Notes: generated by a model from the sequence alone, not told the origin. Counted from the first letter of the stretch, positions 42,003-52,145 are shown. The stretch: DNA of 64,000 nt from Paenibacillus montaniterrae (GCF_018403185.1 NZ_BOSE01000003.1:1-64000); one strand, 5' to 3'. Program-made: numbers and translations.

Positions 42003-43373
42003 TCATTTCAAGAGCATTTTAATAATTTTCATCGCATTCTTCATATTCGGGTAGCGGAATGGCAAGTCAAAGCGAGTTGTTTGCTTGAGCACGCTTTTAT
42101 AATGGGTAAAGACATCAAAGCTGAATTTGCCATGATAAGAGCCGATCCCGCTTGTGCCTACACCGCCAAACGGCAAATAAGGATTCGCTACATGGAAAAT
42201 AGTATCATTAATACAGCCGCCGCCAAATGAAACCTGCTCAATCATATGCTGCTGCACGTCCTTGCTTTCGGAAAACAAATAGAGAGCCAGCGGATTTGGA
42301 TGCTGCCTAATCCCGGCAATAACGTCATTCAGCTCATCGTAGGTCATCATTGGCAAAATCGGCCCGAAAATTTCATCCTTCATAATTGGCGACTCCCACG
42401 TAAGCTCCTCCATTAGCGTAGGCTCAATTTGCAGCCTCGCTTCATCATATTTTCCTCCCATTACAATGCGACCATCCTCTAAAAAGCTGATCAGACGCTG
42501 GAAATGACGCGGGCTGACGATACGTGTATAATGCTCGCCTTGCAGCACATTTTCACCGTACAGCTGCTGCACCGCCTCGCGGAATGCAGAGACAAATTCA
42601 TCCCTCACATCCTGATGGATATATACATAATCGGGCGCGATACAGGTCTGTCCTGCATTAAGATATTTGCCCCAAGCGATCCGTTTGGCAGCAAGCTGTA
42701 TATGAGCATCCTTGTGCACGACGCAAGGGCTTTTTCCTCCCAGCTCCAGCGTTACAGGAGTCAGATGCTTGGCAGCAGTCTCCATTACGATTTTTCCAAC
42801 TGGTACGCTTCCCGTAAAAAAGATATAATCCCAGCGCTCAGCCAGCAGCGCTTGATTAACATCAATCCCACCTTCCACGACAGCGACCTGCTCTTTAGAA
42901 AAGACGGAAGCAATAAGCTGGCTAATGACGCTGGAGGTGCGCGGTGCAAGCTCTGAAGGCTTAATAACAGCAACATTTCCAGCAGCAATGGCACCAATTA
43001 ATGGCGAGATCGCGAGCTGAAACGGATAATTCCAGGGGGCAATAATCAAAACAATACCATAGGGCTGTGCGTACATATAACTGGAGGAGCCGAGATGAGT
43101 AAGCGGTGTTTTTACGCGCTTGGGCTTGGCCCAGCGCTTAATATTTTTCAATGTAATATTAATTTCTTCGAGCACAATGCCGATTTCAGTACTGTACGCT
43201 TCAAGCTCCGACTTGTTAAGATCGGCCTTGAGCGCTTCGATAATGTTCGGCTCGAACTGCTTGATCGCGAGCCGCAGCTTGCGCAGCGCCTCGATGCGAT
43301 AAGAAACAGATTTGCTGTGTCCTTCGTGAAAATAGCGCTGTTGCTGCTGCAAAAGCATTTGAAAGCTATTCAT
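42003..43373 (-). CDS. aldehyde dehydrogenase (class 3 type)
   Basis: This 456-residue enzyme has the general base Glu in TLELGGKSP and the catalytic Cys in NAGQTCIAPDY, plus IIAPWNYPFQL near the cofactor site and the FGPILPMM block. It is short and has a basic, hydrophobic C-terminus like class 3 and YwdH-type enzymes that oxidise medium-chain aldehydes and can be membrane associated. I prefer ATG 43373 (nine bases from AAAAGGA) to the earlier in-frame ATGs at 43382 and 43379. It is monocistronic. Confidence 0.85.
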   Translation of the reverse strand: MNSFQMLLQQQQRYFHEGHSKSVSYRIEALRKLRLAIKQFEPNIIEALKADLNKSELEAYSTEIGIVLEEINITLKNIKRWAKPKRVKTPLTHLGSSSYMYAQPYGIVLIIAPWNYPFQLAISPLIGAIAAGNVAVIKPSELAPRTSSVISQLIASVFSKEQVAVVEGGIDVNQALLAERWDYIFFTGSVPVGKIVMETAAKHLTPVTLELGGKSPCVVHKDAHIQLAAKRIAWGKYLNAGQTCIAPDYVYIHQDVRDEFVSAFREAVQQLYGENVLQGEHYTRIVSPRHFQRLISFLEDGRIVMGGKYDEARLQIEPTLMEELTWESPIMKDEIFGPILPMMTYDELNDVIAGIRQHPNPLALYLFSESKDVQQHMIEQVSFGGGCINDTIFHVANPYLPFGGVGTSGIGSYHGKFSFDVFTHYKSVLKQTTRFDLPFRYPNMKNAMKIIKMLLK

Positions 43374-43504
43374 TGTCATCATTCCTTTTATTTAACATGC
43401 AAGCATTTTGGACATTAGGCAAAGAACCGCCTACGGACGGAGCTCTTCTGTCTCTGTCCTTGTTTATCTAATACGGCTTATAAAGAAGTAAGGAGCAAAA
43501 GAAC

Positions 43505-46500
43505 TTGCTGAACCCTATAAAAAAACGAAAGCTCTGGTTGAATATCGTTTACCTTCTCCTCGTCTTTCTCGTGCTTAACGGAGGGCGTCTGGCCTGGCTT
43601 GCTGCTTTCGAAGCTGGTGAAGCGCAAAATATAAAGCAAGGCGTGCTTGATCTGCGGAGCTGGGATGCCCTGGACGACAAAACGATAACATTAGATGGCG
43701 AGTGGGAATTCTACCCCGAACAATTTATTGCCAGCAATCCAAAGGGAGAAGAATTGCAGCCTCAGTATATTGCCGTTCCCGAGGACTGGAGCGAGCACTT
43801 GGACCCTCAGCAGCCCAGCCCATACGGCTTTGGTTCCTATCGCCTGACGCTATTGGTTGATCCTGATTTACAGCATTCGTATACCTTGCGCGTCGTAAGC
43901 GCCAGAAGCGCATCGAAGCTGTATGTGAATGGCAAGCTGTTAGGTCAATCCGGTATACCGGCTGAGCGAAAAGAGAATTACCATCCTTACAACATTCCGT
44001 ACAATGGAACCTTTACAAGCGATGAAAACGGCAAAATCGAAATCATCATTGAAGCGGCAAATTTCGCTGATATTCGCGGCGGTGGGCTTATCCGCTCATT
44101 GAAGCTTGGCTCTGAGCAAGCCGTGACCAACGAAGTCAACCTGTCGAACAGCATGCAGCAGCTCGTAGCCAGTGTTTTTCTAATGCATGGTCTTTACGCT
44201 GTTGCGCTTTACTTTGCAGGAATTCGCCGCATGCAGCTTGTATGGTTATTTGTTTTTATTGTGAGTTTTACGGCATTGATCATGGGAGGCAGCGAGGACA
44301 AGCTGCTGCAATTGTGGCTCGGTATGAGCTACAGCTTTAGCTTCAGGCTCGTCGTATTGTCGCTTTCTTTAATGTGCTTTGCATTATATCAGCTATTGTC
44401 CCCTTATTTGCTGACCAAGCATAAAAAAGCATTTTATGTGGTTCAAGTGATCAATGCGTCCGCATTTATTGCTGCGATGTTTGTACCGTTCGATGCATTA
44501 ATGCTGCTAAACAATGGTTACAGCTTAGTGATTGTAGTTGTTTTGCTAATCAGCTTTATAATTTTTCTATTAAACCTTAAGCAAGGCTACTCTATAAATC
44601 GTATTTATTTATTATCAGTATTAGCGGTTTGCAATCATTTGCTATGGTGGTTTATTTTCATCACTACCGGCATAAAGGTAATGTACTATCCATTCGATCT
44701 AATTGTTGCGATGACTGGCTTTTCAATTATGTGGTGCCGTCATATTTTAAGTATATACCGTGAAAAAAGCATTTTGACAGAAAAGCTGCAAAGAAGCATC
44801 GACATGCGTGATGAATTTCTTGCCAATACGTCGCATGAGCTGCGCAATCCGCTGCATAGCATGGTTAATATTGCCCAGGTTGTGCTGGAACGGGATGGCA
44901 AGCTGCTGTCGCAGCGCAGCATCAAAGACTTTGAAGGGATTGTTGCAGTAGGCAAGCGTTTATCGTTAATGCTTGATGAGCTTCTTGATGTGATGAGCTA
45001 CAAGGAGAATATGCTGCGCATGAACAAAAGCCAGATTTCGCTCGACAAGCTTGCAACCGGAGTCATTGATTTGCTTGCCTATATGCGTCGTTCTGAGCAT
45101 GTCGTCATTATTAATCGAATCGACAGTGATTTTCCTACAGTATGGGGGGACGAAAACCGTCTCATCCAAATTTTGTATAATTTACTGCACAATGCGTTGA
45201 AATATACGGTGAAAGGCACGGTAACGATCAGTGCGGAGATTAGCGGGCAGTATGCGCTGATCAAGGTGGAGGATACTGGTCTTGGCATGAGCGAGTCTAT
45301 TTTGCAGCAAATATTCGAGCCTTATGAGCAGGGAACAGATAACAATAGGCCAATAGAAGGAGGCTTTGGCTTAGGGCTGAGCATTACTAAAAAGCTGGTT
45401 GAGCTGCACGGCGGCGAAATTTCTGTTCATTCTGTACCGAATCAAGGCTCTATCTTTCAATTTACGCTGCCGCTAGCTCCTGTCGCAACCGAGGCTGAGC
45501 CGGTAGAGGCGGATAGTCGAAATAAGCTGTTTATTCATGCTGTAGACGACGCTGCTCGCAGGCAGCAGGCAACAGAGCCTGTCGAGCGTGCAGAGCCGGC
45601 CTCTGAAAATACAAGCACGGCTGAAGCCAACTTGTATCGCCCTAAGCTGCTGCTAGTTGATGATGAACCTATCAACGTGCATGTGCTGGAATCAATTCTT
45701 GAGGCGGATTATTATGAAATGAAGCAGGCAAGCTCAGGCGAAGAGGCTTTGCAAATGCTGCAGCAGCAAGAATGGGATCTAGTAATATCGGATGTAATGA
45801 TGCCAGGAATGTCAGGCTATGAGCTGACAAGGCGCATCCGCCAGCAGTATTCATTAACAGAGCTGCCTGTTTTGCTGCTTACAGCAAGAAGTCAGCCTCA
45901 GGATTTGCAGCATGCATTTGCCTGCGGAGCAAACGATTATGTTCGCAAGCCGATGGACGCCAATGAAATTCGTTCCCGCGTGCGCGCCTTAACCAGTGTT
46001 AAAAAATCGCTGCGTGAACGACTGCTTATGGAGGCGGCATGGCTGCAGGCGCAAATTCAACCGCATTTTTTCTTTAATACGATAAACTCGGTTATTGCAC
46101 TAAGTGAAATCGACCTTGAGCAAATGAAAAAGCTGCTCGAAGCCTTTAGCAGCTATCTCCGTGACAAGTTCCGTTACAGTCATGCCAAGGATATGGCTTC
46201 AATAGAGGAAGAGCTGAATCTGGTGCGTACATATCTCTTTATTGAGCAGGCGCGCTATGGCGACCGCTTGCAGGTAAAGTGGGAGCTGGATGAATGCGCC
46301 GAGCTGAAGCTGCCGCCGCTCACGATTCAGCCGCTTGTGGAAAATGCAATTCGCCACGGACTTATGCCGCGCGCCGAGGGTGGCTGTGTAACGATTCAGA
46401 TCCAGGTCAGAGCGCATGACTATAGAATTGCTGTAACGGATAACGGTATAGGAATGGATGATGCGACACAGCAGGCAGTTTTGAAAGAGGATGCTGCAGT

Positions 46501-46648
46501 GCTTACTGGAGTCGGCTTGCTCAATACGAACCGCCGCCTGCAATGGCATTACCGCAGCGGGCTGCTCATCGAGTCCCGGCCTGGCTTTGGCACAACGATC
46601 GGATTTCATATTCCAAAGGAGCAGAGAGCTGCTTCCGCTACAGTCTGA
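43505..46648 (+). CDS. 7TM hybrid histidine kinase with receiver and second LytS-type kinase core
   Basis: This 1047-residue protein has, in order: a signal anchor, an extracellular 7TMR-DISM sensor domain (about 40-205), seven membrane helices (about 210-430), HisKA with H444 in NTSHELRNPLHS, a HATPase (GLGMSES, GFGLGLSI), a receiver domain with D763 in VISDVMMPG, then a LytS/YpdA-type core with H854 in QIQPHFFFNTINS and a second HATPase. Start TTG 43505 has AAGGAG nine bases upstream. No response regulator gene is adjacent. The eCIS locus begins 62 bases downstream on the same strand, so control of the eCIS is possible but unproven. Confidence 0.85.
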   Translation: MLNPIKKRKLWLNIVYLLLVFLVLNGGRLAWLAAFEAGEAQNIKQGVLDLRSWDALDDKTITLDGEWEFYPEQFIASNPKGEELQPQYIAVPEDWSEHLDPQQPSPYGFGSYRLTLLVDPDLQHSYTLRVVSARSASKLYVNGKLLGQSGIPAERKENYHPYNIPYNGTFTSDENGKIEIIIEAANFADIRGGGLIRSLKLGSEQAVTNEVNLSNSMQQLVASVFLMHGLYAVALYFAGIRRMQLVWLFVFIVSFTALIMGGSEDKLLQLWLGMSYSFSFRLVVLSLSLMCFALYQLLSPYLLTKHKKAFYVVQVINASAFIAAMFVPFDALMLLNNGYSLVIVVVLLISFIIFLLNLKQGYSINRIYLLSVLAVCNHLLWWFIFITTGIKVMYYPFDLIVAMTGFSIMWCRHILSIYREKSILTEKLQRSIDMRDEFLANTSHELRNPLHSMVNIAQVVLERDGKLLSQRSIKDFEGIVAVGKRLSLMLDELLDVMSYKENMLRMNKSQISLDKLATGVIDLLAYMRRSEHVVIINRIDSDFPTVWGDENRLIQILYNLLHNALKYTVKGTVTISAEISGQYALIKVEDTGLGMSESILQQIFEPYEQGTDNNRPIEGGFGLGLSITKKLVELHGGEISVHSVPNQGSIFQFTLPLAPVATEAEPVEADSRNKLFIHAVDDAARRQQATEPVERAEPASENTSTAEANLYRPKLLLVDDEPINVHVLESILEADYYEMKQASSGEEALQMLQQQEWDLVISDVMMPGMSGYELTRRIRQQYSLTELPVLLLTARSQPQDLQHAFACGANDYVRKPMDANEIRSRVRALTSVKKSLRERLLMEAAWLQAQIQPHFFFNTINSVIALSEIDLEQMKKLLEAFSSYLRDKFRYSHAKDMASIEEELNLVRTYLFIEQARYGDRLQVKWELDECAELKLPPLTIQPLVENAIRHGLMPRAEGGCVTIQIQVRAHDYRIAVTDNGIGMDDATQQAVLKEDAAVLTGVGLLNTNRRLQWHYRSGLLIESRPGFGTTIGFHIPKEQRAASATV

Positions 46649-46710
46649 CCCATCATATCGCGCGAATTTGATACTGGATGTTTAAAATTTCAATGGCAGG
46701 AGGAATAGCA

Positions 46711-47928
46711 ATGGAGCATAAACAGCGACTGTGGATGGTGGACAGCAAGTCCTTATATAACGAGTCCTTATATAATAAGAGCACTAGCAAGCGGCTCGTT
46801 GCCCATCCTGCTCAGCGGCCGTCTCCGGTATGGAATATGCAGCAGCTAATCGGCAATGCTGCAATGCAGAGCTTCTGGGTCAAATTCGCGGCGCTCACGG
46901 CTGGTCAGCAGCAATCATTTTGGCTGAACCTTTCCCGCAGCAGCAGCTTGGCGCAAGCTGGAGATTTGGTTCATTGGCTGCGAGTTATGGAGCGCCTGGG
47001 CCAAATCGAGCTGCGTCCCAACGAGCCTTTGCGTGAAGGTGATGTTGCCCGGCTCGGCGTCCAAGCCCCGCCTTATGCAGGCTCCTTCAATGGCCTGCTG
47101 TCTCCATATCGAACGCTATGGCAGTGGTTGAGCTATAAAGGCAACAAGCAGGGGCAGCAGCAACTGCTGCGCAGGCTTGACCAGCTTAGTTTGCCCGCAA
47201 AGCAATTGCTGCTGTATCGGCTTGCCAATAAAGCAGCTTTAAGCGTTTCCTCATTATCAGCCTCACTAACAATTAAACAGCATGAGCAGGAATGGCTTGA
47301 TTGGGCTCGCATTAAGCAGCAGCTTCAGCGACTGGAGGCACTTAGTGAGCAGCATATCCAGCAGCAGCTTGAACAAACACAGCAGGCTGCCGATGCTTCT
47401 CGGGCCGATCACAGCATGACAGAGTATGATGAACTGGAAGAGGAGCAACTGATTGAAAATGAAGGCGGAGCGCCATGGCAAGCGCTGCTGACAAGCGGGT
47501 TGACTGACAGCATGAAGGGAGAGCAGGAGAAGCTATTTTCTGCGCTGCATGATCCTGAGCAATTATCACGGCTGCTGTTCAATGCTTCACTTTCCACTAA
47601 GCAGCAAGCCGCTCCAGTCAGTGGCAGGCAGCTAGCAGATCGGCTGCTGCAGGTGGAGCACGCCGCAGCAGGAAAGCGTGCGGGCTTGCGAGAGAAGCGA
47701 GTCAAGCAGCTTGGTTTTGCTAGTATACGAGATTTGCTGCTGCTCACAATTGCAGCGCTTGTCGAGCAATTTGAGCAAAAAGCGAGAAAGCAGAAGGATG
47801 CTCGCTACATTGCTTTATTGCGGCGCATGCAGCTAATGCAGGGAAATGCAATGCCCAGCAAGCAGCAGCTGCGGCAGGCTTTGCAGGATCAGCTGTTGGG
47901 AGCAGCTCAATCACTGAGGCAGCTTTGA
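46711..47928 (+). CDS. eCIS-linked protein of unknown function with an IGN-type N-terminal motif
   Basis: ATG 46711 with AGGAGGAAT upstream gives 405 residues. Residues 41-56 read WNMQQLIGNAAMQSFW, which resembles the LQxxIGNxAxxxL motif seen near the N-terminus of many proteins encoded in eCIS loci (including DUF4157 proteins). The rest is helical and rich in Gln, Leu and Ala, with a WQALLTSGLTDSM segment and a basic C-terminal helix. No enzyme motif is visible. It may be a cargo, a chaperone or an assembly protein. It is the first gene of the eCIS cluster; the ATPase gene follows after 137 bases that contain their own leader. Confidence 0.55.
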   Translation: MEHKQRLWMVDSKSLYNESLYNKSTSKRLVAHPAQRPSPVWNMQQLIGNAAMQSFWVKFAALTAGQQQSFWLNLSRSSSLAQAGDLVHWLRVMERLGQIELRPNEPLREGDVARLGVQAPPYAGSFNGLLSPYRTLWQWLSYKGNKQGQQQLLRRLDQLSLPAKQLLLYRLANKAALSVSSLSASLTIKQHEQEWLDWARIKQQLQRLEALSEQHIQQQLEQTQQAADASRADHSMTEYDELEEEQLIENEGGAPWQALLTSGLTDSMKGEQEKLFSALHDPEQLSRLLFNASLSTKQQAAPVSGRQLADRLLQVEHAAAGKRAGLREKRVKQLGFASIRDLLLLTIAALVEQFEQKARKQKDARYIALLRRMQLMQGNAMPSKQQLRQALQDQLLGAAQSLRQL

Positions 47929-48065
47929 TTGTGATGAGCGAAAAATATGTGACTCATGTTACAAAAAGCAACATTTTCTGTTGCCAAATGAGCTGCGGGA
48001 TGACACAATAAGAGTGAAAAATACTTTTTTCGTTACTTACATATTGTTAAAAGAGGAGCTATACG

Positions 48066-50336
48066 ATGAGCCAGCGCTTCGAAACAGCCTCCCAGCTTAG
48101 AGCGTACCGATCCTCCGTGGAATATTTTCAAGATCAGCTTGTCGTACTTGATCTCATTATAGAAGCTGAAATCCAGCGCATGTCCCAGCAGCATAGCAAG
48201 CAGGCAGAACAGCCTGGCCTATTGCAGGGCATGTATGTTAGCGACACCGAGGCTCATCAAATGCTGCTTCAGCATGATGAGCATATTCAGCTCGATGAGC
48301 AGCAGCAGGCACTGATCGCTCAACTGGAATATACGCTCATGCAGCGTCTGCAGGCAGCGGTGCCGATGCTGCCGATCCAGCGCTTAAAGCGCCAATATCA
48401 TCTTGACGAGCTGGACTGTCGCGTCATTACACTAGCGATAGCGCCACAGCTTCACCGCAAATATATTAGGCTGTTTGGCTATTTGCAGGATGATCTTACA
48501 TGCCAATATGCTACTCTCGATCTCATATTGCGGCTTTGCGCCCGCAGTCAAGAGGAACGAGATACGATATATTATCGCATGATGAATAGCGAAAGCAATT
48601 TGGCGCAGCTTTTTAGCAGCTTTCAGAGCCATGCAACGACCGTAAAAGAGGTATCCTGCCTGTCCGTGCCTTTAGCGCTGAAATCAAGAATTGTTCATTA
48701 TTTGCTAGGGCTTCCGTGGCAGTATGAAGGGCCGTTAAGCGGCGCTCGCCATGAGCAGCCAGAGCAGAGCACGGAGCTGCCAGCGATCCTGATACACGAG
48801 CAGCTGCAGCTGCAGCTTTGGAGCTTTATACAGGCGCAGGCGGAGCAATCGCTAATGATTGCTTTGATCGGAGCCAGCGGCTCGGGAAAAACATTGCAAA
48901 GCAGGCATATCGCCTCTAAATTGCGAAAATCGTTGCTTGTCGTCGATGCAGCTCGAATAGCGACACATGACGGTTTGCATGATGCCATCAAGCTAATTCT
49001 TCAGGAAGCCAAGCTGCTTGATGCGATTTTAATTATAGAGCAAGCCGAAAAGCTAAGCAGTGCAGGACGTCAGCAAACTCCCCTCGGACTGACAGATCAG
49101 CTGCAGGCCTGCTTGGTCAAGCAAAACCAGCTCGTTATGCTTCACAGTACAAGCGAGCTGCCATTTCAAGTCTTACCTAATCTAACTTCTATTTCTATTC
49201 AAATCCCACTCCCCACCTTAGATCAATCATCAATGCTTTGGCGGTATTATAGCGAACCGCACGTACATCTTTCACATCAGCTAAGCTTGCAGCTAGCAAG
49301 CAAATTTCAATTTACAGCAGGACAGATTGCTGCCACGATTATGCGCAGCAAGCAGCTTTTCAATTGGGAAGCAGCAGGCCGCGAGGCTATAGCTCCACAC
49401 GAATACCATTCACAGCAGCAGCAAGCTGAACAGAGTCAGCAGCCTTATTGGCAGCCGCAATTTTCAACGATCATTGAGCGAGCTGCCTATCAAATGATCT
49501 ACCATGGCTTGCAGGATAAAGCGGTAAAAATGCATTCACGCTGGACCTGGAACGATCTCGTCCTGCCTGCAGATACGCTGTCGTTGCTAAAACAAGCTTG
49601 TCTGCGGCTTGAGCATCGTCATACCGTCATGCAGGCATGGGGCTTTGATCGCCTGCTACCTTACGGAAGAGGCATCAGCCTGCTGTTTACTGGTCCTCCC
49701 GGTACTGGCAAAACGATGTCTGCGTTAGTGATGGCAAAAGCGATGGGCACGGAGCTCTATCGAGTCGATTTGACGCGAGTTGTTAGCAAATATATCGGAG
49801 AAACAGAAAAAAATCTTGCTGAAATTTTTGACCGTGCCGCGCTAAGCGGAGCGATTCTGTTTTTTGATGAAGCCGATGCTTTGTTTGGCAAGCGCTCGGA
49901 GGTCAAGGATTCCCATGATAAATATGCAAATATGGAAACCTCTTATTTGCTGCAAAAAATGGAGGAGTATGACGGCTTAACGATTCTGGCGACCAATTTC
50001 TCACAAAATCTCGATGAAGCCTTTATGCGCCGCATTCATTATATTATAAAATTTCCATTTCCAGACGCAGAGCAGCGAGAGCAGCTGTGGCGCTCTGTGC
50101 TTCCGGACAAGCTACCATGCGAGGAGCTGAATTTGCCGTTTCTCGCCAAAACCTTCGAGCTAGCGGGCGGTCCAATTAAAAATATTGTACTGACTGCTGC
50201 GTATTTGGCAGCTGAAGAGCAAAGCAGCGTAACGATGAAGCATATGATCGAAGCGGCAGTTCAGGAATATAAAAAAACTGGCAAGCTTCTGATGAAGGAG
50301 CGGCTTGGTCAATATGCTCATTTTTGGAAGGGGTGA
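48066..50336 (+). CDS. eCIS AAA+ ATPase (Afp15/Pvc15-like)
   Basis: This 756-residue protein has an N-terminal helical domain, a degenerate first AAA domain with GASGSGKT (269-276), and a complete second AAA domain with Walker A GPPGTGKT (543-550), Walker B ILFFDEADALF (D601, E602) and ATNFSQNLDEAFMRR sensor region. This layout is typical of the ATPase found in nearly all eCIS loci and needed for particle assembly. AGAGGAGC precedes ATG 48066. The cap gene follows after five bases. Confidence 0.9.
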   Translation: MSQRFETASQLRAYRSSVEYFQDQLVVLDLIIEAEIQRMSQQHSKQAEQPGLLQGMYVSDTEAHQMLLQHDEHIQLDEQQQALIAQLEYTLMQRLQAAVPMLPIQRLKRQYHLDELDCRVITLAIAPQLHRKYIRLFGYLQDDLTCQYATLDLILRLCARSQEERDTIYYRMMNSESNLAQLFSSFQSHATTVKEVSCLSVPLALKSRIVHYLLGLPWQYEGPLSGARHEQPEQSTELPAILIHEQLQLQLWSFIQAQAEQSLMIALIGASGSGKTLQSRHIASKLRKSLLVVDAARIATHDGLHDAIKLILQEAKLLDAILIIEQAEKLSSAGRQQTPLGLTDQLQACLVKQNQLVMLHSTSELPFQVLPNLTSISIQIPLPTLDQSSMLWRYYSEPHVHLSHQLSLQLASKFQFTAGQIAATIMRSKQLFNWEAAGREAIAPHEYHSQQQQAEQSQQPYWQPQFSTIIERAAYQMIYHGLQDKAVKMHSRWTWNDLVLPADTLSLLKQACLRLEHRHTVMQAWGFDRLLPYGRGISLLFTGPPGTGKTMSALVMAKAMGTELYRVDLTRVVSKYIGETEKNLAEIFDRAALSGAILFFDEADALFGKRSEVKDSHDKYANMETSYLLQKMEEYDGLTILATNFSQNLDEAFMRRIHYIIKFPFPDAEQREQLWRSVLPDKLPCEELNLPFLAKTFELAGGPIKNIVLTAAYLAAEEQSSVTMKHMIEAAVQEYKKTGKLLMKERLGQYAHFWKG

Positions 50337-50341
50337 TTATA

Positions 50342-50905
50342 GTGGCAGATTACTCTGTCATCGCCGATATCGGTCTTTCATTTGTGAAGATGCTGCGTAA
50401 TGCGCTTGTGCCAGAGCTGATTGCGCATCCTGATGGAGTAGGTCTTGCCAGTCCGTTAGATCGTGGAGATATGAATTTGTCGCTTTATTTGTTCGAGGTT
50501 AAAGAAAATGCGGAAGCGCGCATCAATGATCTTGTCGATCAAGGCGACCGCATGCGCTACCCGCCGATTGCGCTGGATTTGTTTTATATCGTTACCGCTC
50601 ACTCTTCTTCCGATGTTCTGACACGAGCAATTGACGAGCAGCGCATTATAGGCAAAACGATGCAGCTGCTGCATGACTATCCCGTTTTGAAGGGCGAGGA
50701 CTTGGAAGGAGCTTTGGCAGGCTCACAGGATACATACCGCATAGCTAAACATGAGGTTCCTTTGGAAACATTGATTAACCTATTCCCGAATCAACCGTAC
50801 AAGCTTTCTTTAAGCTATCGGGTAGGCCCAATATATCTCGACTCAACCCGTACAAGGAGTGTGGTGAGGGTTAAGGAGAGACAACTTAAAACTGAGCTCC
50901 TTTAG
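50342..50905 (+). CDS. DUF4255 eCIS cap/tail-terminator protein (Afp16/Pvc16-like)
   Basis: GTG 50342, with GGAAGGGGTGA upstream, gives 187 residues. The DUF4255 pattern is clear: IADIGLSFVKMLR at the N-terminus, LSLYLFEVKENAE, YPPIALDLFYIVTAHS, and SLSYRVGPIYLDS near the end. In Afp and PVC particles this protein caps the tube and ends its growth. Upstream of it lies the ATPase; downstream the operon is broken by about 1.2 kb of fold-back repeats before the sheath gene. Confidence 0.88.
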   Translation: MADYSVIADIGLSFVKMLRNALVPELIAHPDGVGLASPLDRGDMNLSLYLFEVKENAEARINDLVDQGDRMRYPPIALDLFYIVTAHSSSDVLTRAIDEQRIIGKTMQLLHDYPVLKGEDLEGALAGSQDTYRIAKHEVPLETLINLFPNQPYKLSLSYRVGPIYLDSTRTRSVVRVKERQLKTELL

Positions 50906-51795
50906 AGGTAGTTTAAAAACGGGACTTTGATGACGATGTAACTTCTTTGTAGTGGATTCGACGGCGAATCTTGAACGCTAGCGAAAATTCCGGTGCTCAC
51001 GTAGGTCTATCTACGCTGCGCTCCTCATTTTCTACTAGCGTCCAAGCTTCTTGGACCTGAAAGCCCCGTTTTTAAACCTTTAATTGGAAGTGGTAGCTCA
51101 AAAAGCGGGACTTTGATGACGATGTGATTGCACTGTAGCGTAGTCGACGGCGAATATGTCACGCTACCGAAGGCTGCGGTGCTCACGTAGCTTGTTGCCT
51201 ACGCTGCGCTCCTCGCCTTCTAGTATCGTGCCATATTCTTGGACCTGAAAGCCCCGTTTTTAAACCTTTATTGGAAGGGGTTGTTTAAAAATCGGGACTT
51301 TGATGACGATGTAACTTCTTTGTAGTGGATTCGACGGCGAATCTTGAACGCTAGCGAAAATTCCGGTGCTCACGTAGGTCTATCTACGCTGCGCTCCTCG
51401 TTTTCTACTAGCGTCCAAGCTTCTTGGACCTGAAAGCCCCGTTTTTAAACCTTTATTGGAAGTGGTAGCTCAAAAAGCGGGACTTTGATGACGATGTAGT
51501 TGCGTTGTAGCGTATTCGGCGGCGAATCTTGAACGCTAGCGAAAATTCCGGTGCTCACGTAGCTTATGCCTACGCTGCGCTCCTCATTTTCTACTAGCGT
51601 CCAAGCTTCTTGGACCTGAAAGCCCCGTTTTTGAGCCTTTATTGGAAGGGGTTGTTTAAAAATCGGGACTTTGATGACGATGTGGTTGCTTCGTAGCGTA
51701 GTCGACGGCGAATCTTGAACGCTAGCGAAAATTCCGGTGCTCACGTAGCAATTGACCTACGCTGCGCTCCTCCAAGCTTCTTGGTCCTGCACTCA
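50905..51795. repeat. five tandem copies of fold-back repeat family A
   Basis: Copies at about 50905-51090, 51091-51277, 51278-51462, 51463-51648 and 51649-51795, each near 186 bp except the last, which is truncated. Each begins with TTAAAAACGGGACTTTGATG or similar and ends with GAAAGCCCCGTTTTTAAA, its inverse, so a unit folds into one long hairpin with a central CGTAG/CTACG. Copies 1 and 3, and 2 and 4, share their spacer types, as if a two-unit block had been duplicated. Confidence 0.85.
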
Positions 51796-51800
51796 AAAAA

Positions 51801-52094
51801 AGCTACAGCGAAGGAGCAAAGCAATCCGAAAAACGGAAGTGTGTCGCCTTTAACATCGTAATGCAACCATAAAAATTCAAATAAGAGCATTACGATTTAA
51901 AAAGCGACTGAAGGATGCTTTGCTCCGTAGCGCTGAAAAACGAAGTGAGTCGCCTTTAACATCGTAATGCTACCTTAAAAATTCAAATAAGAGCATTACG
52001 ATTTAAAAAGCGACTGGAGGATGCTTTGCTCCGTAGCGCTGAAAAACGAAGTGGGTCGCCTTTAACATCGTAATGCAACCTTAAAAATTCAAAT
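51801..52094. repeat. fold-back repeat family B, two full copies and a truncated one
   Basis: Copies at about 51801-51932, 51933-52038 and 52039-52094. Stem ATCGTAATGC/GCATTACGAT is flanked by GTCGC/GCGAC and by GGAGCAAAGC/GCTTTGCTCC arms, with an outer GCTAC/GTAGC pair where the 22-kb locus has GCTCC/GGAGC. The third copy stops in its loop, directly before the AAAGGAGG at 52098 upstream of the sheath gene. Confidence 0.82.
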
Positions 52095-52145
52095 CCGAAA
52101 GGAGGAACCGAGGTCGCGATTGTTGGCGCGATTTCGGGTATACAC

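Noticed and set aside
52105..52145. Sheath gene starting at the in-frame ATT 52119
   Set aside because: Sheath proteins begin near the EYFSPGVYVEE segment and ATG 52146 fits that; the extra residues have no counterpart.
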